In this document: piece by piece, positions 7,967-15,303 of the stretch | Layout of the letters: the number at the start of each line of letters is the position of its first letter | Numbering within the stretch: the stretch's first letter is position 1 | Assembly: GCA_965661115.1 (NCBI GenBank) | Contig: CBFICO010000027.1 | Location: forward strand, 1 to 23,318 | Direction: 5' to 3' | Length of the DNA: 23,318 nt | Origin: UBA6770 sp965661115 | GTDB taxonomy: Bacteria > Bacteroidota > Bacteroidia > Flavobacteriales_G > Salibacteraceae | The notes under the pieces: generated by a model | The model's database searches: none | Told to the model about the DNA's origin: nothing | The model's input: the letters and a program-made list of their open reading frames with translations, nothing else | Translations under genes and position numbers: made by a program

Positions 7967-8866
7967 ATGAAAAAATAGCCGTACTGCTTTCATTAATAGT
8001 TGGCTCTAGTTGTCTTTTTGCACAAACTGGTCATTCCATCAAACAAGTTAAACAACCATTTGGCTCTTTGGGCGAGTTAGAAACCTATGAGCTAATGATT
8101 CAACAGGCTGTTAAAGAAGATGTTGCAAAAGGCTTGGTAAAGCAACTTGAAAAGAAAACCCGAACCAAAGCGGTAGAATCAACCGAAATGATTTCTATTG
8201 ACAAGGTTTTTTACGAAGGTTACTGATTAGATTCTCTATCTATTAAGGCAATTCCAATGCGTAAGGAAAATGGAACTCTAGTGACCTTCACTTTCGATAA
8301 GGACGGGCAATCTGTTGGCGAAAAGAACCAACCAGATTTACACGTAAGCATAAAAAAGTACCTTAAAAACTTTGCTTTGGATATGTACGAGGATGCAGTG
8401 GAAGATGAACTAAAAACCGAAGAAAAAAGGTTGAAAAGCATTGAACGCGAATTAAAATCGGAGTTACACAATGAGGATAAAATTCGCAAAAAGATTGAAG
8501 GAATTAAAATTGACAAAACGGATAAACAAGAAGAAATAGCTCAGAACCAAGCTGCGAGAGAATCGAAGATTGATGAAATTCAAGCTCAAAAAGATAAAAG
8601 GACAAATATGGCAGGCAGCAAAGAGGCCAAAAAGGAAGAAAAAGCCAAACTTAAGACCATGAACAGTGAGTTGAAAGGCATGAAAAAAGCCAATAAAAAA
8701 ATGAATAAGGCCGTTTTTAAAATGGACAACAGAATTCGCGATTTGGAATTAGAACGAGTAACCTCAGTAAGCCAACAAAAAGCCATACAGACGAATAGAC
8801 GCAAAAAACCAAGACATTGCAGCTGTTAAAAAGAAGCTCTACGCTGTGGAAGAAGCGAGATATTAA
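7967..8866 (+). pseudogene. Broken gene for a secreted coiled-coil protein
   Basis: Conceptual repair gives one protein of about 300 residues: a signal peptide (MKK-IAVLLSLIVGSSCLFAQ), a globular part of about 110 residues, then a long charged coiled coil rich in Lys and Glu (about 130-270). Three lesions break it. The ATG is followed by six A's and then TAG; one more A would restore the signal-peptide frame. A TGA interrupts the frame at 8224-8226. A shift near 8791-8800 moves the frame so that the original end (DAKNQDIAAVKKKLY...) terminates at TAA 8864. The part from ATG 8257 to the later shift is still open (190 residues) and could be expressed without its signal peptide. I do not recognise the family. 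The terminator just downstream marks the end of the ancestral transcript. Confidence 0.78.
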
Positions 8867-8883
8867 GGAGTATTTTAATCACA

Positions 8884-8913
8884 AAAAAAGGGGAGCAATT
8901 GTTCCCCTTTTTT
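8884..8913. terminator. Bidirectional rho-independent terminator
   Basis: A-tract, GGGGAGC, AATT loop, GTTCCCC, T-tract: a strong stem with A's on the left and T's on the right, so it can terminate transcription from both strands. It lies between the convergent broken coiled-coil gene (ending 8866) and the T9SS-sorted protein gene (ending 8929), exactly where such a terminator is expected. Confidence 0.88.
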
Positions 8914-8928
8914 ATTGTCGTTTGTTTT

Positions 8929-9690
8929 TTAATTTTTATGAACGTACACCTTCTGAATTTTTGCATCTGTTGCAGTGGTTGCCTTCAACAAATAAACTCC
9001 AGGAGCCACATCTGAAGAAAGTTCAATTTCACCAGTTTTACGCTCTGCAGGTTCGTTAAAAACTACTTTACCCGTTAAATCAATTAACTCAATATTATTT
9101 GAAACGTGTACTGAATTAAATGCGTAAGAAATAGTTCTATTATTAATGTAAAAGTTACTTACTCCTTGCACATTCACTAAATTAATTGAGGTAGTACCTC
9201 CATTATTTCCTCCGCCATTGTTTCCTCCACCAGTAGTTTCATTTTTAGTTTTGAATTTTGTACAATGTCTTCCAACCATTGGGTCTGTATTTGGTTGGTA
9301 AGGATTATACAATGGCCATGTGCAAACTTCAAATTCTGTATTTGCGGTTGACGCAATAATGAACGAATTGGTAAGATATGCATTCAAATTTGAGCCGTTA
9401 GCAATGTTGTTAGTTAAATTCGACATTATCAAATTACCTCTATTGTTTCCGTCAACAGACCAACCAAAAGTTAATGAGTCTCCTGCATTTAAAGCCTGAC
9501 TGTTAGACAAATTGTTGGTTACAATAAACCAAAGTCTTGCAGTATCGCCTTTGGTAAGCGCTGTATCATTCATTGGGTTCTGAAAACTTCCTCCCGGTTC
9601 AGAAAAAAGTAAATCAATTACATCAAGTTGCTGAGCATTTATGCCTCCTGCAAACACTGATGCCAAAATAAAAGTGTAAAGTTTTTTCAT
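8929..9690 (-). CDS. Secreted protein with T9SS type A C-terminal sorting domain
   Basis: A 253-residue protein with a signal peptide (MKKLYTFILASVFAGGINAQ, cut near residue 20). Residues about 20-145 form a beta-rich domain of unknown role, possibly CARDB- or Ig-like. A low-complexity linker (TTGGGNNGGGNNGGTTS, about 150-168) follows. The last 80 residues are a typical type IX secretion sorting domain: a SNFYINNRTISY start, an IELIDLTGKVV strand, the SSDVAPGVYLLKA motif and a basic end (KIQKVYVHKN). The domain directs export across the outer membrane by the Por/T9SS machinery, where it is normally removed. Export by T9SS is well supported; the function of the mature part is unknown. It is a monocistronic gene between a bidirectional terminator and its own short promoter region. 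Confidence 0.9.
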   Translation of the reverse strand: MKKLYTFILASVFAGGINAQQLDVIDLLFSEPGGSFQNPMNDTALTKGDTARLWFIVTNNLSNSQALNAGDSLTFGWSVDGNNRGNLIMSNLTNNIANGSNLNAYLTNSFIIASTANTEFEVCTWPLYNPYQPNTDPMVGRHCTKFKTKNETTGGGNNGGGNNGGTTSINLVNVQGVSNFYINNRTISYAFNSVHVSNNIELIDLTGKVVFNEPAERKTGEIELSSDVAPGVYLLKATTATDAKIQKVYVHKN

Positions 9691-9712
9691 AATTATAAGT
9701 TTTTTGTTTCGG

Positions 9713-9720
9713 CGAAGATA
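9713..9720 (-). promoter_or_regulatory. Candidate -7 element for the T9SS-sorted protein gene
   Basis: On the minus strand TATCTTCG lies 22 bp before the ATG of the T9SS protein and matches TAnnTTTG with one mismatch. No clear -33 TTTG is found at 19 bp. It falls in the 79 bp gap between the helicase stop and this gene. Weak, motif-based call. Confidence 0.3.
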
Positions 9721-9769
9721 AATATCATCACAGGGTAATAACTCTAAAAATTACAAACGGCAGGCTGAC

Positions 9770-11143
9770 TTACTTTTTTTTGTAGCGCTGATTAAACCCT
9801 TTATCCCCTCTCGATTTTGGTTTTTTGTATTTGCTTCCTTGGCGTTTCCACTTATTACCCAAGTTTACTTTTTGGTTTTTAGCCTTTTTTTCATGGGTAG
9901 ATTCACCTCTATTTTCATCTTGTTTCGTTACAATGGATACACCAGCAACTTTTGGTCTTTCTTCAGGAGCAAGTCGCTCAGAATTCTCCACTTCTTTGGG
10001 TAAATCAATTTCTTGAATGGAAATTCCCATTAGTTTTTCAATATTCTCTTTGAATTCCAACTCTTTTTCGCTGAAGAATAAAATGGCGTTTCCTTCTTTT
10101 CCGGCACGCCCTGTTCTACCAATTCGGTGAATGTAGTTTTCAGGAAAATCTGGTGTGTCAAAATTGATTACATGAGTAGTGTTTTCAATATCTAAACCAC
10201 GTGCCATAACATCGGTTGCAATTAGAATTCGTTTTTCGCCTTCTTCAAATTGTTTTACTGAGCGCAACCTATAATTCTGCGACTTATTGGAGTGCACAAT
10301 AGCCATTTCTGAACCGTAAAACTCCTCTAAAATCTCGTACAACCTATCGGCTTGGCGCTTGCTTGAAATAAAAACGATTACACGTTCAAATTGATCCCTA
10401 TCCGATAGCAATGCAAGAATTAAATTGGATTTCGTGTAGAAATTCACTCCGTTATAAGCAGTCTGTTTTATGGTATCCAATGGCGTCCCGCTAACTTCTA
10501 TAGTAATACGTTCTGGCTGAGTAAAAAAGTCTTCAATTAAGGCACTAATATCAGCGGTCATGGTTGCCGAAAACATGGTATTTTGCCTTTTTGCTGGAAG
10601 CAGTTCAAACAGGTTAATAAGCTGGAATCTAAATCCTAAATCGAGCATAACATCTACTTCATCAATCACTAACTGACGAATCTGTTTTAACTGCACCGAA
10701 CGAGCTAAAACCAAATCATACAACCTACCTGGAGTTGCAACCAGAATATCTAATCCGTGTGATAATTCTGCTTTTTGTCTATTGATATTCACGCCTCCAA
10801 ACACACCTTGAATTCGGCAAGTCATATACTGCGTATACTGTTCCAATTGCTGCACCACCTGAGTTACCAATTCTCTGGTTGGCACCAATATCAATGCTCT
10901 TGGATGTATCTGTTCTGAGTATTTTAAGTCTTGTAAAATAGGCAAGGAATACGCCAACGTTTTTCCTGTACCTGTTTGAGAAATACCAACCATATCTCGC
11001 CCCGAACGAATTACAGAAAAAGATTTTTGTTGAATTTTTGTTGGTTCCTCAAAGCCCAATTCCTCTAATGCGCTTAGCAATTGTTTGTTGAGTTTTAAGT
11101 CTGAAAAAGTAAAGTTGTCCATACCCAGAATTTGCTGCTGCAA
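9770..11143 (-). CDS. DEAD-box family RNA helicase with DEVD motif II
   Basis: A 457-residue cytoplasmic ATP-dependent RNA helicase. The motifs appear in order: Q-motif region (TFSDLKLNKQ...EEPTKIQQKSF, 12-42), motif I SQTGTGKT (55-62), PTREL (88-92), TPGR (137-140), motif II DEVD (161-164), SAT (192-194), RGLDIE (315-320) and HRIGRTGR (339-346). DEVD in place of DEAD is an allowed variant and is paired with otherwise normal motifs. The C-terminal 70 residues are Lys/Arg-rich (KKPKSRGDKGFNQRYKKK), as in helicases that bind RNA non-specifically, for example in ribosome assembly or cold adaptation. A second in-frame ATG at residue 8 (11122) may be the true start, since family members usually begin close to the Q motif. 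It follows the hydrolase gene by 21 bp and is probably the last gene of a topB-hydrolase-helicase operon. Confidence 0.93.
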   Translation of the reverse strand: MQQQILGMDNFTFSDLKLNKQLLSALEELGFEEPTKIQQKSFSVIRSGRDMVGISQTGTGKTLAYSLPILQDLKYSEQIHPRALILVPTRELVTQVVQQLEQYTQYMTCRIQGVFGGVNINRQKAELSHGLDILVATPGRLYDLVLARSVQLKQIRQLVIDEVDVMLDLGFRFQLINLFELLPAKRQNTMFSATMTADISALIEDFFTQPERITIEVSGTPLDTIKQTAYNGVNFYTKSNLILALLSDRDQFERVIVFISSKRQADRLYEILEEFYGSEMAIVHSNKSQNYRLRSVKQFEEGEKRILIATDVMARGLDIENTTHVINFDTPDFPENYIHRIGRTGRAGKEGNAILFFSEKELEFKENIEKLMGISIQEIDLPKEVENSERLAPEERPKVAGVSIVTKQDENRGESTHEKKAKNQKVNLGNKWKRQGSKYKKPKSRGDKGFNQRYKKK

Positions 11144-11164
11144 AGAACTGCTTTTTATTTGGTA

Positions 11165-12124
11165 TTAGCTAACCGCGAATTCTAGTGCCATTTTCTCACT
11201 CCACAAATCGTTTTTAAAATTAAGCGTTTCGGCAAACCCTACATGGCCTCCATGCTTTGGAGCCAATAGTTTCAACATTGGATTTGAATTTGCTTCATCA
11301 AACGGAAAACAATTTGAACCCAGAAAAGGATCGTCTAAGGCATTTATTATCAACGTGGAAGTTTTAATGTTTTTCAAAAACTGCCTTGAACTACATTTTG
11401 CCCAATAATCCTCCGCGCCTTTAAAACCGTGCACTGGAGCTGTGTACAAGTTATCTATTGCAACAAAATCTTTACAGGCTTCTACCTGTTCTGCGGTGTA
11501 GTTTAATGCTGGAAACTCTAGTCGTTTTTGATGCGCTTTTGCTTTCAGTGTTCTTAAAAATCTACGCATGTAAATCCAATTGCTTGGCTTTGCCAAACCA
11601 ATTGCTGAATCGCGTAAGCTTATGGGTGCCGAAATGGCAACTGCTTTTCTAATTTTTGGACTAATTGGATAAACTCCATCACCTAAATACTTAAGCAGCA
11701 TATTCCCACTCAAACTAAAACCAATAATCACCACCTCCTCGTATTGCGAAGAGACCTGTTCAAAAACAAAGTGCAAATCGTCTGTTTTTCCCGAGTGATA
11801 ACTTGTGGGTAGTAAGTTCGGTTTATCAGAACAACCGCGGTGATTCATCACAATTGCATCATAACCATTTCGGTTAAAAATCCGCGTCATCCCTTTGGCA
11901 TATTGGCGTTCCGAATTCCCTTCCAATCCGTGTAAAATAAGCACCAACTTACTGCTTCCAACTAAGGATTGGTCAACATCAATAAAATCGTTATCAGGTG
12001 TTTGAAGGGTTTTTCGTTGATAATTTACCTCAGGAACTCTACGATTTAGATTGGGTAAAATAGTTGCGAAGTGTTTGTGTTTAAGAAGAAAACTTGGGTT
12101 TAAATCACTTTGATTTAATGCCAT
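11165..12124 (-). CDS. YheT-family alpha/beta hydrolase
   Basis: A 319-residue cytoplasmic alpha/beta hydrolase of the YheT (UPF0017/ABHD1-3) family. Visible signs are the N-terminal NPSFLLKHKHFATILPNL typical of the group, the oxyanion-region LHGLEGN (64-70), NHRGCSD (94-100), the nucleophile elbow GFSLSGN with Ser137, the acid in LDDPFLG (264-265) and the catalytic His in HGGHVGF (His294). The natural substrate is not established; relatives act on acyl esters. I chose ATG 12124, 1 bp after the topB stop at 12126, because family members begin just before the NPSF segment. A longer frame from 12154 would overlap topB and add ten basic residues. It is in a probable operon with topB upstream and the helicase downstream. 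Confidence 0.88.
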   Translation of the reverse strand: MALNQSDLNPSFLLKHKHFATILPNLNRRVPEVNYQRKTLQTPDNDFIDVDQSLVGSSKLVLILHGLEGNSERQYAKGMTRIFNRNGYDAIVMNHRGCSDKPNLLPTSYHSGKTDDLHFVFEQVSSQYEEVVIIGFSLSGNMLLKYLGDGVYPISPKIRKAVAISAPISLRDSAIGLAKPSNWIYMRRFLRTLKAKAHQKRLEFPALNYTAEQVEACKDFVAIDNLYTAPVHGFKGAEDYWAKCSSRQFLKNIKTSTLIINALDDPFLGSNCFPFDEANSNPMLKLLAPKHGGHVGFAETLNFKNDLWSEKMALEFAVS

Positions 12125-12125
12125 T

Positions 12126-14171
12126 TTACTTTTCCTCAATCTTTTTAGCAACAACTAGTTTCAACTTATCATTCAGCTCAATCTTCTTTAGATCTTTTGG
12201 TTTCTTTTTATTGAAAATGTAGCTGTAACGGGTTTCTTTCTTTTCGAGCAAAGACTGCATTTCTGAGTCGCTTATAGTAATGCCTTTAAACTCAAACAGC
12301 AAGGTAAACTTACACCCCTTTTGCCATTCGGAGCAGCCCCAAGCGCTTTTTCCACGAATTAAGTGTCCGATATTACACTTAGGGCAAATGGTTTTTTTCT
12401 GTTTGTATTGCTGATTTTTAACTTGAACAGCCAGTTCTTTAACCATTTCGTTTAGCTCTTCTTTAAAAGCTCCAACTTGATATGCACCGTGTTCAATATC
12501 CCTTAGCTTTTTCTCCCAAACTCCAGTAAGTTCAGCCGATTTGAGCAAATCGTTTTCTATGAGCTCAATAAGTTCCTTACCAGTTGCAGTTGCTACAATT
12601 CTTTTCTTTTGGCGAATAATATACTTTCTGGAAAAGAGCTTTTCGATAATGTTAGCTCGAGTAGAAGGTCGACCAATTCCATTCTCCTTCATAAGCTCTC
12701 TCAACTCGTCGTTATCTACTTGTTTGCCTGCAGTTTCCATGGCTCTAAGCAAGGTAGCTTCAGTATAGTAACTGGGCGCTTTGGTTTGCTTTTCGAGTAA
12801 TTCAGGTTGGTGTGGGCCCTTCTCGCCCTTTTCAAAAACGGGCATTACCTGCTCTTCGCCTTTATTGCTTTCTTTTTTGCCACTATCTAGCACAACGCGC
12901 CATCCCGGTTCTATTATCTGTTTTCCTGTTGCTCTACACTCCACTTTTTGAACTTGCCCTAAAACAGTGGTATTACTCACTTTACAATCTGGATAAAACA
13001 CTGCAATAAATCTTCGAGTAATGAGGTCGAACACCTTTTTTTGGTCGATATTCAATCCCACTTTTGCCGGGTCTTCTCCAGTAGGAATGATAGCGTGGTG
13101 GTCGGTTACTTTTTTATCATTAAAAACCTTAGAGGTCTTTCTGATCTTTTTGCCTAACAGCGACTCGGTAAACTTTTGGTATGCTGTTAATCCCTTTAAA
13201 ATATTCGGCACTTTGGGGTAAACATCGTAGGGGAGGTAGGTAGTATCAACCCTTGGATAAGTTACCAGTTTTTGCTCGTACAGATGCTGAACATGGGCTA
13301 GGGTATCTTCAGCGGTATATCCGAACTTTTTGTTGCACTCTACTTGTAAGGACGTTAAATCGAATAATGAAGGAGCCAGCTCTTTTCCTTCTTTTTGGGT
13401 GTAAGACTTTATCTCAAACTCCTCTTGTTCAATGTTCTTTACAATTTCGGCTGCTTTCTCCTTGGATTTGTACTTGCCTTTAACACCAGCAAATTCTACT
13501 TCTCGATAAGTAGTTTTTATATCGTAATACGTCTCTGAAATAAAGCTGTCAATTTCATGCTGACGATTAACGATTAAAGCCAGGGTTGGGGTTTGGACTC
13601 TACCTACCGAAAACACTTGTTTAAAAGCGCCAAACTTCAAGGTGTAAAGTCTTGTGGCGTTCATTCCTAACAGCCAATCACCTATGGCTCTGGCTGTTCC
13701 AGCAGCATAGAGGTTATCGTATTTTGACCCCTCGTTTAAATTGGCAAACCCTTCTTGGATAGCCTCTTTAGTTAATGAGGAAATCCATAATCTTTTTATT
13801 GGTTTATTGTTTTTTGCCTTGGATAAAACCCATCGTTGAATCAACTCTCCCTCTTGGCCAGCATCACCACAGTTTATAACCTCTTGGCAGTTTTTTACCA
13901 AATTTGCAATGGTACCAAATTGCCTTTTTACACCAGAGTTTTCGATAAGCTTGATGCCAAAATTCTCTGGAATCATTGGCAGCACTTCCATGTTCCAGTT
14001 TTTCCAATCGGGGGTATAATCTGCAGGTTCTTTTAGCGTACAAAGGTGTCCAAATGTCCAGCTTACCCAATAACCATTTCCTTCCCAATAGCCATCATGA
14101 CGAGTAGTTGCTCCAATTATTTGGGCAATGTCTTTTGCTACACTAGGTTTCTCGGCTATGCACAATTTCAT
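12126..14171 (-). CDS. topB: DNA topoisomerase III (type IA)
   Basis: A type IA topoisomerase of about 681 residues that passes and decatenates DNA strands through a 5'-phosphotyrosine intermediate. The N-terminal toprim domain has the catalytic Glu in KLCIAEKPSVAKDIA and the metal-binding region NCGDAGQEGELIQRW, a DAG.EG variant common in Bacillus- and Bacteroidota-type TopB. The active-site Tyr is in LVTYPRVDTTYLP. FSVGRVQTPTLALIV, DHHAIIPT and ENGIGRPSTRANIIEKL are further hallmarks. A C-terminal four-Cys zinc-ribbon-like segment (CPKCNIG...WGCSEWQKGCKF) follows. An in-frame ATG at 14180 would add only three residues; 14171 gives the usual MKLCIAEKPS start. A weak promoter (GAGATTTG, minus strand, 14178-14185) overlaps the longer start and also favours 14171. 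Confidence 0.95.
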   Translation of the reverse strand: MKLCIAEKPSVAKDIAQIIGATTRHDGYWEGNGYWVSWTFGHLCTLKEPADYTPDWKNWNMEVLPMIPENFGIKLIENSGVKRQFGTIANLVKNCQEVINCGDAGQEGELIQRWVLSKAKNNKPIKRLWISSLTKEAIQEGFANLNEGSKYDNLYAAGTARAIGDWLLGMNATRLYTLKFGAFKQVFSVGRVQTPTLALIVNRQHEIDSFISETYYDIKTTYREVEFAGVKGKYKSKEKAAEIVKNIEQEEFEIKSYTQKEGKELAPSLFDLTSLQVECNKKFGYTAEDTLAHVQHLYEQKLVTYPRVDTTYLPYDVYPKVPNILKGLTAYQKFTESLLGKKIRKTSKVFNDKKVTDHHAIIPTGEDPAKVGLNIDQKKVFDLITRRFIAVFYPDCKVSNTTVLGQVQKVECRATGKQIIEPGWRVVLDSGKKESNKGEEQVMPVFEKGEKGPHQPELLEKQTKAPSYYTEATLLRAMETAGKQVDNDELRELMKENGIGRPSTRANIIEKLFSRKYIIRQKKRIVATATGKELIELIENDLLKSAELTGVWEKKLRDIEHGAYQVGAFKEELNEMVKELAVQVKNQQYKQKKTICPKCNIGHLIRGKSAWGCSEWQKGCKFTLLFEFKGITISDSEMQSLLEKKETRYSYIFNKKKPKDLKKIELNDKLKLVVAKKIEEK

Positions 14172-14301
14172 GTGCTTCAAATCTCATTGTATCTTACTAA
14201 AACCACAAGAAAAAGTCGTTTTAAATAAAGAAAGTTTTCAGCGTAGAATTCACAAACAATAACTTAGAGCAAACATCTAGAATTCAATTTCGTTATTTCT
14301 T

Positions 14302-14316
14302 GTGAGAAATTTTCAC
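14302..14316. other. Short near-palindrome before the decayed sensor gene
   Basis: GTGAGAAATTTTCAC is symmetric except for one G/T pair and lies 11 bp before the putative ancestral ATG at 14327. It could be an operator left from the intact gene. The rest of 14181-14326 shows no gene or clear promoter, only a direct repeat of TAGAATTCA (about 14244 and 14278). Confidence 0.2.
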
Positions 14317-14367
14317 TTTCGGTTTAATGACACAGATAAGCAACTTTTTCATTTTTGAGGTATCTAA

Positions 14368-15303
14368 CCAACTATAGTATTATTAAGCAAGTCGTTAGAA
14401 GTTTTAAAAACCTCCACAAAATCAGAAGAATTACTATTTGGTCAACAACTCAAATGCTCTATCATTCCGTTCTTATCTATTGTTTGCGACAAAGACAAAA
14501 AACGAGTGGAAAGTGGATTGCTAGATATGCTTAAGCATGAGCATTCTACAGAAATAAAAATGCGTTTAGAAACTAGCCAAGGCATTAAATGGGTAGAGTT
14601 TGATTGGCAGTTTGTAGATAAGGATAACCAGCAATACGTGCTCGGAATTGGCCGATTTATAAAAACTCCACAAGAGGAAGAACTAAAGGCATTAGAAGTT
14701 GAAGAAGCATTATAAGATGCTGAAATGCTGGGTAAAATGGGAAGTTGGTGGGTAAACCCAAAATCCTTACAAAATCATTGGAGCGCTGTCAAATAACGTA
14801 TTTGGGAAGTAAACCCAAAAGCCCGTCCACCAAGCGTTAACTGGGTTCTAAAGCATATACATCCTAACGATTCCAATTTAATTCTTGATGCCATAAAAGT
14901 AGTAGGCGAAACGAGAAAAATAAAAGAGTTTCAGTACAGAATGAGACTTACTGAAAATGAACCTTGGAGGTATTTCTTTACGCGAATAAGGCCGTGGAAA
15001 ATTGGGGATGAAGTTTTGGAGGTTAAGGGTGTAAACTTTGAAGTAACCGATATAATTAGGTATCAGCAAGAGCTTGAAAAGCAAAACGCTTCGTTGAATA
15101 CTAAAAATGAAAAATTAAGAGAATATGTGCGAATGAACTCTCACGATGTAAGGGGCCCCTTATCGAATATTTTAAGTATTCTAGAAATTGAAAGTATTGA
15201 ACCTTTAGATCGAGAGCAATTTGTTCAAGGCGTTTCTGACGCAGCTACTCGTTTAGATAATGTGCTAAAAAAAATCAACGACACCATACTAATTGAGGAT
15301 TAA
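14368..15303 (+). pseudogene. Degenerate PAS/HisKA sensor protein, no ATPase domain
   Basis: A single frame, open from 14368 apart from two TAA stops (14713-14715 and 14794-14796), encodes a recognisable signalling protein. It contains the end of one PAS/PAC unit (VDKDNQQYVLGIGRF, about 14614-14660), a second PAS_3-like unit (AEMLGKMGSWWVNP...HIHPNDSN) crossed by both stops, a PAC-like end (EFQYRMRL...VNFEVTDIIRYQQELEKQN), and a HisKA-like dimerisation helix with the His in MNSHDVRGPLSNIL. It stops at TAA 15301 right after the HisKA region, so the ATPase domain is missing. It overlaps the end of the convergent ABC-F gene by 4 bp. Upstream, an ATG at 14327 opens a short frame (MTQISNFFIFEV) in another phase, perhaps the decayed N-terminus. 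The 120-residue piece from ATG 14941 remains open but is unlikely to signal alone. Confidence 0.8.

Noticed and set aside
8224..8226. TGA read as selenocysteine in the coiled-coil gene
   Set aside because: The residue is not in a redox motif, I see no obvious SECIS-type hairpin after it, and two other frame lesions show the gene is broken.
8817..9059. Plus-strand frame across the terminator and the end of the T9SS gene
   Set aside because: It crosses a bidirectional terminator and is antisense to a clear gene; no protein-like features.
9197..9235. Short tandem-like repeat resembling a CRISPR or microsatellite
   Set aside because: It encodes the Gly/Asn linker of the T9SS protein and keeps the reading frame; there are no spacers.
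12125..12154. Longer start for the YheT-type hydrolase
   Set aside because: It overlaps the end of topB and adds ten basic residues not expected in the family; ATG 12124 fits better.
12541..13483. Several plus-strand frames of 60-76 residues opposite topB
   Set aside because: Antisense shadows of topB with Ser/Phe/Leu-rich low-information translations and no start signals.
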